Source: Rhizopus arrhizus (taxonomy: Eukaryota; Mucoromycota; Mucoromycetes; Mucorales; Rhizopodaceae). Taken from it: a stretch of DNA of 64,000 nt. The stretch is taken from the NCBI GenBank assembly GCA_024220505.1, contig JAKZZE010000026.1, forward strand, positions 496,001 through 560,000, given 5' to 3'. The first letter of the stretch is position 1, and each line of letters starts with the position of its first letter. Positions 1-11,793 of the stretch are shown in pieces. Made by a program: the position numbers and the translations under genes. The notes under the pieces were generated by a model that was given only the letters and a program-made list of their open reading frames with translations, was not told the DNA's origin and made no database searches.

Positions 1-1690
1 TGGACTTGGGAACCAAGTGCTTCTTGTCCACTTTGTACTAGTCTCGGCATCATCGCAAGATGGTGATCTTTTATATGATGTACTCTTCTTCTTCTTTAAT
101 CTTGCTTCTTTTTCAAGGGACTTCGACAAGATGTGAGCGTTCTTCAAGGCATGGTACTAATAATTATCATGGAGTTGTTAATTATTTACTTTCATGGATA
201 TTTTCAAAAACTTACTTTCATAAATCTCAATCTTGGTATCGTCTTCTTTCTTAGATCATGCAAGAAATTGATATTACCAGGTATATCAACTGAGCCTATG
301 TGCTGTATGGTATACAAGCCGGGAGCATGAAGTTTCATTATTTTGACTTCACCGTCTAAGCCATTGGCTTCGAAACATGGCACTATCAATCTTCGTGCAT
401 CGTGTGCCGTGGTGAATTCTTGATTGACTATGTGATCCAAAATAACTTTAGTTCCCTCAATACCTTAAAATGGTCTAAAATGAATTTTGACGGCCCAAGT
501 TTGCTGTTAGCAAACTCACCAGCCATCACATCGTACACACCACCACCAACACTCGTCATAACTCGGAGATCTACCCTGTCTTCCAAAACGTTTTCCTTGG
601 GTAGTGATCTTTCTTTGGCTGAAGCTGAAATCGGGGGAACAGAATCACCCCTTTATATATGTTAGCAACAGGATATGATTTCAATTTCAATAAACAGCCC
701 TACCACTTCAAAACCAAGTCTTCGTCATTAAAAACTGCTGCCATGATCGTAGTCCAGGCTTCATCGACGAAACCCTGCTCTGTGGCGTTTTTCGATCTGT
801 CATTTTTTAAAATTGCATTTTTTCTATGCAGCAATCAAAGCCTATTAAAAGTATTATATCAAATAGAACCACTCTTATACGTTTTGTCAGACTTACACAT
901 GCGCATAGATTTCGAAATAATGCTCTTCAGGGTGAAGACATGTTTCGCCTGAAGCCTCAAGCATAATTGGTAAGATTGTTTCAGATTTGAAACGGCCATC
1001 TATCAATATATTCAACTTTATGGTGGTCGAAGCTATAAATAGAAAACAAACCTACCTGCTCAATCTCCTTCAAATCCTCTTCAACGTTTTCAGGTAGTGG
1101 TGGCATCGTACGAGATTCGTATACCAAATTCTTTAACTTTTGCCATGCTGACCCTGGGAAAAATGATCTTTGTGTACCTGGAGCGGTACTGTTGTTGGAA
1201 AGATCAACGATCGAGCTCAGACACAGAAAAACTGAGTCTTTCTCTTCCTCGCTTAAGTTCGAAAATGTCTTTTTAGCTTTAGCTAATTTTACAGTTTCTG
1301 TTTTTATAGTGGATCCAACACTCTTTTCCATTCCATCAAGTACAACACCGTCGATTTCAAAGATATCTTCATCTTCAGTGGCTGCGGGTTTCTTTGCTCC
1401 GGCTTTAGTGTTGTAGCCTCGCAATACCGAATCGCCAAATTGCAAAGTGGAAGCCTCTTGTATGTTATTTGCATTTTTGTTTGCTATCTTCTTTAACTTA
1501 AGTACGTTCCAGTGATTATTAACTGATAGCAATTGCGGATGCTACATTCTTCAAACTACGCTCAGTGTTTGGATCTTCCAGAATCTCTGCTACAGCAACC
1601 CTAGTCTCTTGATCAACCAAGTCACGGTCATTTGGATCAGGCTGTAGAGCTTTTAGAAGTTCAATAAGATCAAATTTAATGCTTGAATAA
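1..1690 (-). pseudogene. Decayed hypothetical gene, unknown function
   Basis: Read on the minus strand, coding-like stretches run from about 1,690 down to 200 but change frame repeatedly. The segment from 1,690 to 1,540 reads as an acidic helix-rich protein and passes into the 1,532-981 frame only after a one-base shift near 1,527. A GT..AG interval of 24 bases near 1,057-1,034 and another near 880-825 could be introns, but stops at about 670 and further shifts below 600 show that the gene is broken. The part from 440 to 204 reads as a continuous C-terminal segment. The style resembles multi-copy hypothetical proteins of Mucorales genomes (impression from memory, not a search). No catalytic motif was recognised. 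The left edge is cut by the window. It could instead be a live gene with unusual introns, but the in-frame stops argue against that. Confidence 0.45.
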
Positions 1691-2235
1691 TGAGTAATTA
1701 TATAATCTTTAGCTGTAATTGGACTAATAGGATTTAGTATTGTCTTTTATTCATATTTGGTTTGATTACTTACTTCATCTTTAAAAGTATGCAATAAAGC
1801 GCTATACTAATCAAAGTTTGTCTATAGCTTCCATAGGTGCATGGCTTCTAACTGGTATACTTGATTGGTGAGATTACCACACGTTCTGGCGGCCAGGCGT
1901 GGCTAAAGATGAGTGGTGCAGCACCGTCTCTTTAGTAGTGTGTCTCATACGAAAGTTTGCAATCATCTCCAAAAAAAAATCGTACAATAGAATTTTGTAG
2001 CCGTCTCTAGAAAATTTTGTTTAAAACACCCAATACTTTTTACCTATCATCTATAACTTTTACTGCTCACCCATAAAATTTATCAAACTTTCTATTTTTT
2101 GTATTTTCAAACCCGAAACACTGAATTTACCATAAAAAATAATTTACTACTCGAAATGAATAGTATTCATAATGGTTCACCATGTAAGCACTTCTTAAAA
2201 CAATTAACAGAGTGATTAGGAGGGGCTTCAGTAAT
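1691..2235. other. Non-coding stretch, nothing recognised
   Basis: AT-rich sequence between the decayed gene and the transposase relic. No open frame of meaningful length, tRNA or clear terminal repeat was seen. Confidence 0.5.
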
Positions 2236-3463
2236 CTAAATAGGCAAATCTTCGGTAGGTTCGAATGAACAATGTTTGACCTTATTTTTGACAATTGCCC
2301 AAAATTGCTCTATTGGATTGAGCTCAGGAGAGTAAGGAGGAAGGTAGATACTCTTGTACCATCTTGCAACTATCATCTCATCAATTTGGTCCGCCGTATG
2401 AATAGGTGCATTATCCATTATGATATCTTTCAGCTCAGGAAAAAACCCCATTTCATCCAGGATTTTTTCAAGAAACTTCATATAATGACTAGTGATAGTG
2501 CCTTTTTGAAGCTGGCTTCTTGGTTTGACCTGGTGCTTTTCTTTTGCGATTAACAAAGTTAATTTTGATTCGTTTTGAGTGTTCTTCTGCGGGATTACGA
2601 AGTTCCATAGAAACAACAAACTTCGCCGAGATAGCACCTATACAGTGTGAGAAACAGCCCTTCCGGTAGGAGTAACTGTAACATCAGGCTTCCCTTTCAA
2701 TGACCATCCACTAGGAGGCCTCATGTTGATATTAAATCCAGACTAATCAACAAGACATAATTTTCTAAATAGATCATATCCGTTGCACTCCACTTAAGAA
2801 CCCAATCCATACGATCCTGAATCTTGACTACATTATTTCCAGCAGCTGATTAGTTGGCAACTTTTTAAAAGAAAGATTACACTCGGTTTTCAAAAAGTTA
2901 TGGACTGTACTCTTCTTCACACTAAGATCAGAGAATTTTTGAGTGAGGGAGTCCATCGCATCAACTACTCGTGCTTGTGTATAGTTATCGTTAAAGCTCA
3001 GAAGATGAAGCTTGTGATTATCGTCTAATTGTGGTTTTGCTCTATTAACCAAATTGGTCTGTTTCTCAAAAATATTCCAGTCTTTGTCCTCCTTGAGTTT
3101 TTTGGCCCATTTTTGTGCTGTTCGCTCGCTTATACCGCCTGTTAAGCGCCCGGATTTAGCTGCATTGAGTAGCTTGATTCGGTTATAATACACAAATAGA
3201 AGCTTTTGCTCATTAAAGTATCTTTGATAACTCTTTGTCTGCTATTTAACTGTGGCTATAACATCTTCCATATCACTATCAAGATTTTTTAGGTCTTCTT
3301 GAGACAATAACTGTTCATCTTCTTGCTTTTCACAGTACTCTCTTATACGAGTTAAAGTTTTTAAATGAAAAGGGGTGGCTTCCTCAACCCAGTCCATAGC
3401 ATTGTTTCCTTGCTTATCAACCATTCTACCTTGACCGTCTTCATAATAAAAACGAGTAGTCAT
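2236..3463 (-). pseudogene. Broken IS630/Tc1-type transposase
   Basis: Three minus-strand frames form one former transposase gene. The N-terminal piece (3463-3242) is acidic. The middle piece (3193-2828) has helix-turn-helix character with the phrase SERTAQKWAKKLKED. The C-terminal piece (2637-2236) carries the DDE_3-type core MDNAPIHT followed by PPYSPELNPIEQFW, with 34 residues between the second Asp and the Glu. Between 2,820 and 2,640 the expected first catalytic region is readable in another frame as SGFNINMRPPSGWSLKGK but is preceded by a TAG where an acidic residue is expected. Stops and at least two frameshifts make it non-functional. In life it would cut and paste its own element at TA sites. 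Terminal repeats were not identified with certainty. Confidence 0.7.
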
Positions 3464-3516
3464 CTTATTAAGGAAACAAAACGAACTTCAAAAGAAAAGA
3501 AACCGACTTTTGAAAA

Positions 3517-4300
3517 ATGAAACCGACTTTTGAAAAAATGAAAACCGCCCATTGGGAAAAATCAAACCACCCATTGGATGAATCAAAACTGCCTTTTGGA
3601 AAATTTATTACCCGCCCTTTGGCGCTGGGACCGATGTATACTGTACGGCTGGTAAATTTTGTCCATTCTGAAAAAATAAATGGACCGGGTGGAACCCCCA
3701 AACCCTGCCCCCGTCATCCCAACAATAACCTGCCAAGACGACACGCCATCAGTTGCCTCAATACGCATCGCCGACTCTGTATGCCTGAAACAATAGCAGA
3801 CCCTATAACTTTCCTTTTGAATATGCTTCCGACACGCGCATTTGTTACCTCTAGCATTGCTTTGTCCTGGACCTGGCGATGGCCCGTTATATGTTCTATT
3901 CTCTATGAATTAAATCAACTACAACAATATACAACCATTCCATGCAAGGCACTTCATGGCCAGAAAACAAATGAATGGCTGAGACAATTCAACTGACTTC
4001 GTATGTCTCTCTATGCATCCTACTTTCCGTTCTCATTTTTTACCCTTGAACCAGAAGGGTTTTTTTTTCTTAACACTCACTTCCAAACGGATTGAACTGG
4101 TCCGGGCGGACACTTATTTGTTGTTTATTTTAGCGCTCAAATGGACCATAAATAAATAAAATATCATGTTTAAACAAAAATAAATGGCGGATCCCTTGTC
4201 GTTCCTTCTGAATATGCTTCCATCTCATCCCTCAGTACCTTCAGGTCTGGAAGGACCTTTAATGGATATTTTGATCAGTGAATATATCATCACTATGCAG
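3517..4300 (+). pseudogene. Probable LINE (non-LTR) 3' coding fragment
   Basis: The frame 3,690-3,996 contains CPRHPNNNLPRRHAISC followed by an aliphatic, Trp-containing tail. This resembles the Cys/His-rich C-terminal ends of non-LTR reverse transcriptases in Mucorales (recognised from memory, not by search). A second diverged copy of part of the same peptide, ADPLSFLLNMLPS, begins near 4,190, so two fragments lie in tandem. The upstream part of the frame (3,517-3,690) is low-complexity with an 18-bp direct repeat near 3,500-3,535. No reverse transcriptase or endonuclease domain is present, so this can only be a dead 3' piece. Confidence 0.35.
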
Positions 4301-4741
4301 TGACATTGCAATATGACGGTCCAACATTTTATGCTCATCGATTTTGTTCTTGACATATTTATCGTTGAGGTTTGATGAAAAAACATAAAGAACTTGACAC
4401 ATTCAGATGCTAATAACCTCTTGAGACCTATCTACTATGTGTAATTACTATTCTACGTGAATCTAGAAAACAAGTATCTTCTATTGCAAGCTACTATATG
4501 GTGTAAGCTCATTGTAGGCGCATTGCTATTATTCAGTTGTAGCTGTGTTTGAATAAATCTATATAAATGGGATGGGAGTATTTCCTTTTAACATTTAAAT
4601 CAATTTCTGACGACATTTTTTTTCTTTTGTTCGTATATTTCACTCGTGAAAACACATTGGAAAATGAAAGGAAAGCAAAAGGATACTTTATTCTCTTCAA
4701 ATCAAAAGAAGCCATCTAAGAGCGAAAACGGTAGGCTCCAT

Positions 4742-6530
4742 ATCTAATAATGGATCGAAATGTCACTGACCACAAAATTGATACTGTTATAGACTCGTTT
4801 GAACTATATGTAGAAGACGACTCAGATGACGACCTCCAACCCGTTGTAACAGATAGAAAAAAAAAAGTAAGTTGCATTGTCAAACTTAATGTAGGTGAAC
4901 AGCTGGTCTAACATATGAAGCCCCATCATAGGTAGGGAAAATACTCCACAGAGTGGATCATAAAAGAGGCTCAAAGGCAAAGGAAAAGCTACAGATTCTG
5001 AAGTTACTACTCCAAGTAGTACTGCTATCTCTACAACAGATGAATCTACCATGTTCAATAAGATCACTCTTGATGACTATGATCTTGAACATAGCAGTGA
5101 CAATTTTGATGCATCTGTCGTCAAAAGACCCTTTTTTGGGTGAACCAACCAAGTCTGCTTTTCGTATCACCAAATCAACCTCTGCTGCTGTGGAGTCAAG
5201 CACAACTGCTTCTAAAACAAGTCTAACTTCCCTCAAGCCTAGTAAACCTGTTCCAACTGCTTTCAAGTCAGCTGCAACTTCTGTCAAGACAAGTTTTTAT
5301 CCTGTGTCTGTTGACAAGGCAAGTGACATTAAAGAAGACCCTAAGAAGATAAGCAGGCGTGTGATGATAATTAAAACGACTGTAAAAATATTTGGAAACC
5401 AGTGTATTTACAGCCATTGTATGATTTGGTTCACACTACTAACTTACTAGTTACACATACTTTTGCCTTCACAAAGTACATATATTTACAAGAACTGGCA
5501 GCAAATGAAAATTTTGCGCTGAACAACTTTGTGACAAAAGATTTCTTTGTTGAAGTTTTTCTGAGTCTTGTTCTCTCAAAGGGTGGAAATAGCACAAGAC
5601 TGAAGGATTCGACCAAAAACTATAGGCGATTGATATCAAAATATAAAGAAGCTTACTTTGAAGACGCTGGTTATACTCCCCCAACTTACCATATGCTCAG
5701 CAAATAGCCCTGTACAAGTGTACGAAGATTCAAACGGTCTACTATAATAACATCAAAGCTCATTTTGGAAACAGGTTGCGTGGTTTGATAAACAAGTTAT
5801 TTAAAAAGAAGGAAAAGGCAGAGAGTCTCAGAGGAGAAATGCAAGCAAACAAGTCTATTAGTAGAGAGATAAAAGAAGCTGCCCGAGAGAAGACTTATCG
5901 ACCTTGCAATCAGGTGAAGCTTACCATCGCAAAAAAGAGATACCTGAAGCTGGTTGTTTAGATGATCAATCAAGAACACAATTAAATGGTTTTCTCTCAA
6001 GCTACCCATAGGACTACACCTTTCAAAAGAACTCAATTTACTATGACGTTATGGCTAGTCCAAAAAACCATTTCAAAGTTTTCGGAGATTGCTCCGCCCC
6101 TAATGTCAAGTATCAAGAGCTGATAAGAAGCAAGGGGTTAATCAGGATGTTAAAGGAGAACGGATTTGTTGTCTACCTAATCAATGAATACAAAACATCT
6201 TCCCATTGTCCAACCTGTGAAAATGAATTAGAAAAAATTCAAAACCGTGCCAAACCCTTGCCCTTACCAACGGAAAAAGAAGCCAGACGTGCTATGTAAT
6301 GGTTTGCTGAGGTAATCTAAAGAAAAAAATAAACTAGATTAATTCTTGATAACTAATGCAGTACTAGGTGTAAGAGTCTCCCATGTCTTAAACAACAAAC
6401 CACAGGAATAAAAAGAAGACTTTGGAATCGCGATCAAGCAGCTGTATTGAATTTTCTCAAGATCTTAAATAGTTTGAGAAAGACTGGCGAATGCCCTAGC
6501 CTTTTCACCAGAAAATATCCTTTAGACTGA
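4742..6530 (+). pseudogene. Fanzor (TnpB-like RNA-guided nuclease) relic
   Basis: A plus-strand gene starts at the ATG near 4,750 with an acidic N-terminus and runs through a Ser/Thr/Lys-rich low-complexity region to about 5,390. It then enters a helical domain (5,402-5,950) including CTKIQTVYYNNIKAHFGNRL. Near 6,050 the frame jumps to the end of the nuclease domain: EYKTSSHCPTCENELE (zinc ribbon, first CxxC at 6,207-6,218). After a likely 50-bp intron (6,312-6,361) comes the second pair CKSLPC and the RuvC-III-like motif RLWNRDQAAVLNF (about 6,417-6,456), ending at TGA 6,530. This order is characteristic of Fanzor/TnpB proteins. The central part with RuvC-I and RuvC-II is missing (internal deletion at about 6,049), and there is a TAG near 6,010 and frameshifts near 5,150 and 5,690. 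It cannot encode an active nuclease. Family assignment is from motif order seen here. Confidence 0.65.
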
Positions 6531-7336
6531 TCATCTTTAAGTAGAACAAAAGTAGGAAAATCACAAAAAATTCACTACCAAGGTTATCGCTTTGGTCATT
6601 TAATACAGATATTGCATTAAAACAAGAACAAAGCGAAAACAATAAATGTACTAAACGAAATTTTCATTTAGGTTAGTGACATTTATTTTTCTGGAAACGA
6701 CATTTGTTTTTTGCTAAACGAAGTGTATTTTCTTCAAACCGACAAGATTTACCAGTCCCACTGTATACAGTTAGTCGTCAACCCTTTAGTAAAAAATATT
6801 AAATTTATCCCAAAGCGCTTGATTATCACACTTTATCCAATCTACACCTTGTAACTGGTCTATAATACATGGAAGGAAGATATTAAAATACATGACTCGT
6901 GGAGAACTTACAAGTCACTCTTGCTTTGAGTCATCCGCTTGACACTTACCAAAATGAACTAGGATCAACGCTCTTGATTTGTCGAATTGATGAAATATTA
7001 TTTACATTTACAAATAAGAAATGGACAATACTGAATAGGAATATAAACATATGTCAGGCTTATTAAAGTATGATAAAGAAAAAGGATTTCCTTGGCTGCC
7101 TAGAACTTAAAACTATTCATTACACCTTGACTATCCAGAAGAGTAACAACAATCACTCGATGTAACTTGATTATAATTGTTTATCTGTCAACTACAATTG
7201 TAAGAAATAAAAGAAAAACAGTAGTCATCGGAACAAAACGAAAGCTAGATGCTCCTTGTAATTTCTTCATAACACGCATTAAAATGATCGCTTTGACTTC
7301 TATCGACCCATCATTCAGTGAGATAGATGTCATTAT

Positions 7337-7339
<3 letters not shown>

Positions 7340-7380
<41 letters not shown>
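7340..7380. repeat. Homopolymer poly-A tract
   Basis: About 40 consecutive A bases. It could be the tail of a retroposed sequence or simple slippage; no matching retroposon body was recognised to its left. Confidence 0.8.
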
Positions 7381-7382
<2 letters not shown>

Positions 7383-7546
7383 CATTATCAATAAATGAGT
7401 AAGTGAGAAGGAGTAGTATTTTTTAATTAACTTATAGTTTCGGATAAATAAGGTCCCAGGATTATCTCGTACACAATACAGATTGACAAATCACCATTTA
7501 GTAGACATCCATATTACGTTGTAGGAATTATCAGAGGACAATGTCC

Positions 7547-7581
7547 TACCATATTCATTACAGGACTTAATGAATATGGTA
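7547..7581. repeat. Perfect 14-bp inverted repeat, 7-base loop
   Basis: TACCATATTCATTA and its exact reverse complement flank a loop of seven bases. It lies about 570 bp upstream of the permease start codon. Whether it acts as a regulatory site or is a cruciform of no function cannot be told from sequence. Confidence 0.7.
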
Positions 7582-8153
7582 CAATATATAATTTAGTAAA
7601 TATGAAAATTAATGCAGCATTGAGTCTTACAGGGTAAAAAACTGCAAATGCTTTAAAGGATTACTTTATGATTCTATATTTATCCAATATACAAAAAGAT
7701 TACATCAAACATACTAAACTTGTAAAGAAAGATAAAATATATGTCAAAAAAAAACTGATCGTGAGTATAAAACACGCGAGATCATTGTTTATGGTGAAAC
7801 ACGACGATTCGACCGCCGCATAAATATATTGTATTTGTTTTATATTTTTTAGAGCAAAACTTTAGAATAAATATTAAAAAAATGGTTAGTTTTTGATTGC
7901 AACAAGTCCTTGTTCTATTATTAAGTAAATCCCTTCCTTTTCCTTCTCATCCTCTTAGTTTCAGCAACACTGGGTAGTTATCAGCTTTTTTTTTGCGCGT
8001 GTCTGGGGACCAATTAGATAATCTTTACAGCCTTACTTAATTGGGAAGAGTAATTTTACATGTAGGACTTTTTATTTTCGGTGTACATGTACTTCTTTTG
8101 GCGTTGCCATTCTTTTTCGTAGAACCTTTCTTTTTCTTCTTTAATTAGAAACA

Positions 8154-10254
8154 ATGTACAGTGGAAGGAGAAAGGCATATGGAAATAATAGCGAATTTGT
8201 AGAGGAAATTGATTTAAATGAGACAAAATTCGATTGTTCAAAAAGCGCTATATCATCCCATTATGAAGAAAGACCATTAGCGCAAAGTATGATTATCGGA
8301 AACTATTCATTACCCAGTGGATCATTTGAAGATACTATTGATGATAAACCAGCTTTACAAAGAGGATTAAAGGCTCGCCATGTAAGTACTAAAGAAAAAG
8401 AAATATGCCAAATGATGTGTGACACTAATTTAGTGATAAAGCTAACCATGATTTCGCTTGGTGGTACAATTGGTACTGGTCTTTTCTTAGCTTCTGGCTC
8501 TTCAGTTGCAGAAGCTGGTCCAGGTGGCGCATTGATAGCTTATACATTAATTGGTGCTATGGTTTTCTTTGTGATGGAATGCCTTGGCGAAATGGTATAT
8601 TTATACCCAACATTTGATTTAAATAAGCACAATTAATCTCATCACTAGGCCACGTTCCTACCTATATCCGGAAGCTTTAATAATTACGCAGGCCGTTTCA
8701 TTGATCCTGCTGTTGGATTTGCTTTAGGTTGGAATTATTGGTACAACTGGGCAATTACAGTAGCTGTTGAATTGGTAGGCTTCAAAAGATGTCCATGTAC
8801 TCTACAGAGCATTTATCTTGCTTTTTATTTTCCTCATAGACTGCTGGATCAATGGTCATGTCTTACTGGCTACCTCAAGTTCCTAACTTTGTTTGGTCCA
8901 TCATACTTTTGATTATTATTCTTGGTTTAAACTTATTTTCTGTCAAGGGTTATGGTAAATACGTAAATTTGAAAGCTACAATAGTTTACAGTAAACTAAC
9001 AATTGTGTATATTCAGGCGAAGCTGAATACTGGTTTGCTTTAGTCAAAGTTTTAACAGTGATTGTGTTTATTATCTTGGGCATTTTTGTTAACACGGCCG
9101 TATTAGGAGGACATTATTACGGAACAGAAGTGTTTAGAGCAGGTGGTATACAAGGCCTTGGTGTGCTGAGCACTTTCTTGACTGCAGGTTTTTCTTTTCA
9201 AGGTACTGAATTAGTTGGTGTTGCTGCAGGTGAAAGCGAAAATCCTCGAAAAAACGTACCTAAAGCTATTAAGCAAGTCTTTTGGCGTATTATTTTATTT
9301 TATATCCTTTCTATTCTCATCATTGGTCTTATCATTCCATATGATGATCCTTCACTCCTGAATGATGATGTAAGCCATATTTCTGTTTCTCCATTTACTT
9401 TGGTATTTATAAAGGCAGGTATCAATCCTGCAGCACGTAAGCAAATAAGAAAAGTGAGGTGGCATTTTGTTTATTCATACTTTTCTTTACCATGTGTAGA
9501 TATTATGAACGCAGTTATTTTAACAACCGTGCTTTCTGCTGGTAACTCAGGCTTATATGCCTCAAGTCGTACGCTCCTTGACCTTGCAAATGAAGGCAAG
9601 GCACCTCGATTTTTCCGAAAAATCACAAAAAACGGTATCCCCATTTATTGTGTACTTTTGACAGCTGCTATTGGTATGCTTGCATTTTTAACCTCCTTGT
9701 TTGGAAATGGTGTGCTTTATAGATGGTTACTCAACATATCTGGTGTTGCTGGTTTTATTGCGTGGTTAGGTATCGTAGCTTCCCACTGGCGATTCCGTCG
9801 TGCTTATGTCCTGCAAGGTTACAAGATTGACGATTTACCTTTCAAGGCCAAAACATATCCCGTTGGATCTCTTTTTGCATTTATTGTCTGTCTGTTCGTA
9901 TTAGTAGGACAAGGCTATGACTCATGGACAAAAAACACAGTTGTAGCATCAGATATCATTGCTGCTTATATTGGCATCCCCTTCGTGCTCGTTGCTTATA
10001 CTGCCTACAAAATTATCAAAAAGACTAAATTGATTCCTCTTGCAGAAGTCGATTTAATATCTGGCCGTGAAGCTTTCTTAAGGTATATGACAGAGAAAAC
10101 AACCAGAAGTAATTCTTATCTGATCTTTTTTATTACTAGACGCACATTGAAACCTGAGGAAGAAAACAATTTTTCTGAAGATATCAGCATTTTTAGACCA
10201 TCCACTTGGAAGCATATCTTTACCAAATTGAAATCATTGAGGAATAGATTCTAA
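8154..10254 (+). CDS. Amino-acid permease (AAT/APC superfamily)
   Basis: Plasma-membrane proton-coupled amino-acid uptake transporter of the yeast Gap1/Lyp1 type. Six exons fit: 8154-8594, 8649-8774, 8840-8954, 9017-9436, 9500-10082 and 10140-10254. The introns are 54, 65, 62, 63 and 57 bp, all GT..AG, and the spliced frame is 1,800 nt (599 aa plus stop). The last intron is a multiple of three and could be retained. After a hydrophilic N-tail of about 95 residues comes the family signature MISLGGTIGTGLFLASG in the first membrane helix. The motif FQGTELVGVAAGESENPRK lies in the middle, and about 12 hydrophobic segments follow in the expected pattern. Length and motif order are normal for fungal amino-acid permeases. 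Substrate specificity cannot be assigned. It is the first gene of the transposon-poor island. Confidence 0.93.
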
Positions 10255-10414
10255 AATTAGGCTTTAACCTTTCTTTTTTTTTTAATGTACTTGTAAATAT
10301 GTTCACCGTATTATATAATAATAGTAGACTTAGTATGATTTTCTCTTAATTACTTTAATATTCTACTTTGGCAACCCAATTGCTAGAGTAGAGTTTAATA
10401 AACTTTTTATTGCC

Positions 10415-10590
10415 ATATATTCTAAAAATACGTACAATGATTCCATCGTTAATTAGATGTTTGATCAAAAATTTTTAATTTGAATTGGTCTAGAAATTTG
10501 GCCCAAACAACTGGCCAAATTATCTTCAAAAATTTCGACCAATTTTTTCCAATTAACAATGGAATCATTGTACATATTTTTAGAATATAT
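10415..10590. mobile_element. Foldback MITE-like element, 176 bp
   Basis: The first and last 40 bp are inverted copies of each other with only two mismatches, and the interior is also partly self-complementary (for example GGCC-centred arms near 10,500-10,515). The whole unit could fold into one long hairpin. It sits just 3' of the permease gene. A target duplication was not clear. A transcript hairpin acting as terminator is an alternative, but the length favours a miniature transposable element. Confidence 0.65.
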
Positions 10591-11793
10591 GACGGAATTG
10601 ATAAAGAACAAGTCTTTAATTCACGTTTTCACACACCCCATCTAGATTCAGTAACTGCAGTTTTTCAGTTTGAAATTCAGGTCACACAGGAGGTTTTGAC
10701 CTTTTTTGGAAATAGTGTATAACCACAAGGCTTTTCATTGGCTAATACTTTGTAATTAAATTTAAAATACAGATGAGTAAAGAACTGTAGTGACACAAAA
10801 ATTTTGACTATTCAAACAGAACTTTTTATTTTATGTGAAAAACATTAAGCAAGCAATATTATAAAATAAGTATGTAACAATTAAAAAGACCTTAATGGTG
10901 AATACTATCATAGATGTACTCTTGATATTATATTTAGAATGGCAGAGTAGATGGAGTACAATTAAAGGGTAAGCTTTCTTTTTCTCACAGTAAAGTAAAA
11001 GGATCATAATTCAATGATTCTTCTCAACATGAAAGTATAGCAAGTAATCTAATCATGCTTATTAATGACACGAGAAAATAAAAAGCAGGTATTGAAAAGT
11101 CTCCTTTTAATGACTTTTAATTAGCTTTCATCTTGGAAAATAGAGCTGCGAGGCTGTTCTCGCTTGCTTTTTGATGATAGTATTAACAGAAACTTTATAA
11201 TGTTTGTAATGTTATCGTCTGCTAATATATTAATTTGTAGTCCAATTGTTGGATAGGCAATAATAAGTCTGAATCCATTTGGTCTTGGAAAATCTGACAG
11301 GATTAGTGGATAATGGCCTGCCAACTGCAGAATATTTGATCCATAGCGATTATGTTGCTGGTATACCTTTCTGTCTGCAATATAGTTACTTGTACTTTCA
11401 TTCTATCATTTTTGATTGCTTCTTTGTTCAAAACAAATCACGGAAAATACAAATTCCCAGAAAAAATGATTTGGGATATTAAGCTGAGCTTCTTGAATAC
11501 CTCGGCATTTGGCTTAAAAACCCTCTAGTGTGATACATTAAAATTTCTCATAATGAAACATTGTAACTAAAAAGGCTCTTTGTGTCTCTTCTTCTTTTCT
11601 ATGTTTTATACACATAGAAATTAATAAAAACAAAAATCAGAGAGTATTGAAATTAAGTCGATTGCTTTATTCTATTGTTTGTATCTTCTGTAAAAAGTAG
11701 TACAAAATACAGCTGTCCCCAACCTTTCAACTTTTTAATCTCAGAACCACTATTGTCCTGCTTTTTTTTTTTTTTTTTTTTTTGCTATTTTTC
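10591..11793. other. Intergenic, weak minus-strand frames only
   Basis: AT-rich spacer of about 1.2 kb. Minus-strand frames at 11,560-11,120 read for short stretches as plausible protein but contain stops and matched no family I recognise. A poly-T run lies at 11,762-11,783, just upstream of the reductase start. Confidence 0.4.

Larger units (their letters stand above)
6531..8153. other. AT-rich intergenic region, promoter side of permease
   Basis: No gene was recognised. The stretch contains repeated AAACGA/AAACCGAC words at 6,640-6,750 ending in a Tc1-like terminus near 6,763 (see findings), a long poly-A run at 7,340-7,380 and a perfect hairpin at 7,547-7,581. The 3' part is the presumed promoter and 5' leader of the permease gene. 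Confidence 0.5.

Noticed and set aside
7167..7394. 75-aa frame ending in poly-Lys
   Set aside because: The C-terminal third is only the poly-A tract; no start context, intron pattern or family resemblance.
10480..10722. 80-aa plus-strand frame
   Set aside because: It runs through the arms of the 176-bp foldback element; translated hairpin, not a gene.
11121..11482. Two overlapping frames of 67 aa on opposite strands
   Set aside because: Minus-strand reading looks mildly protein-like but has no recognisable domain and is bounded by stops; not enough for a gene call.
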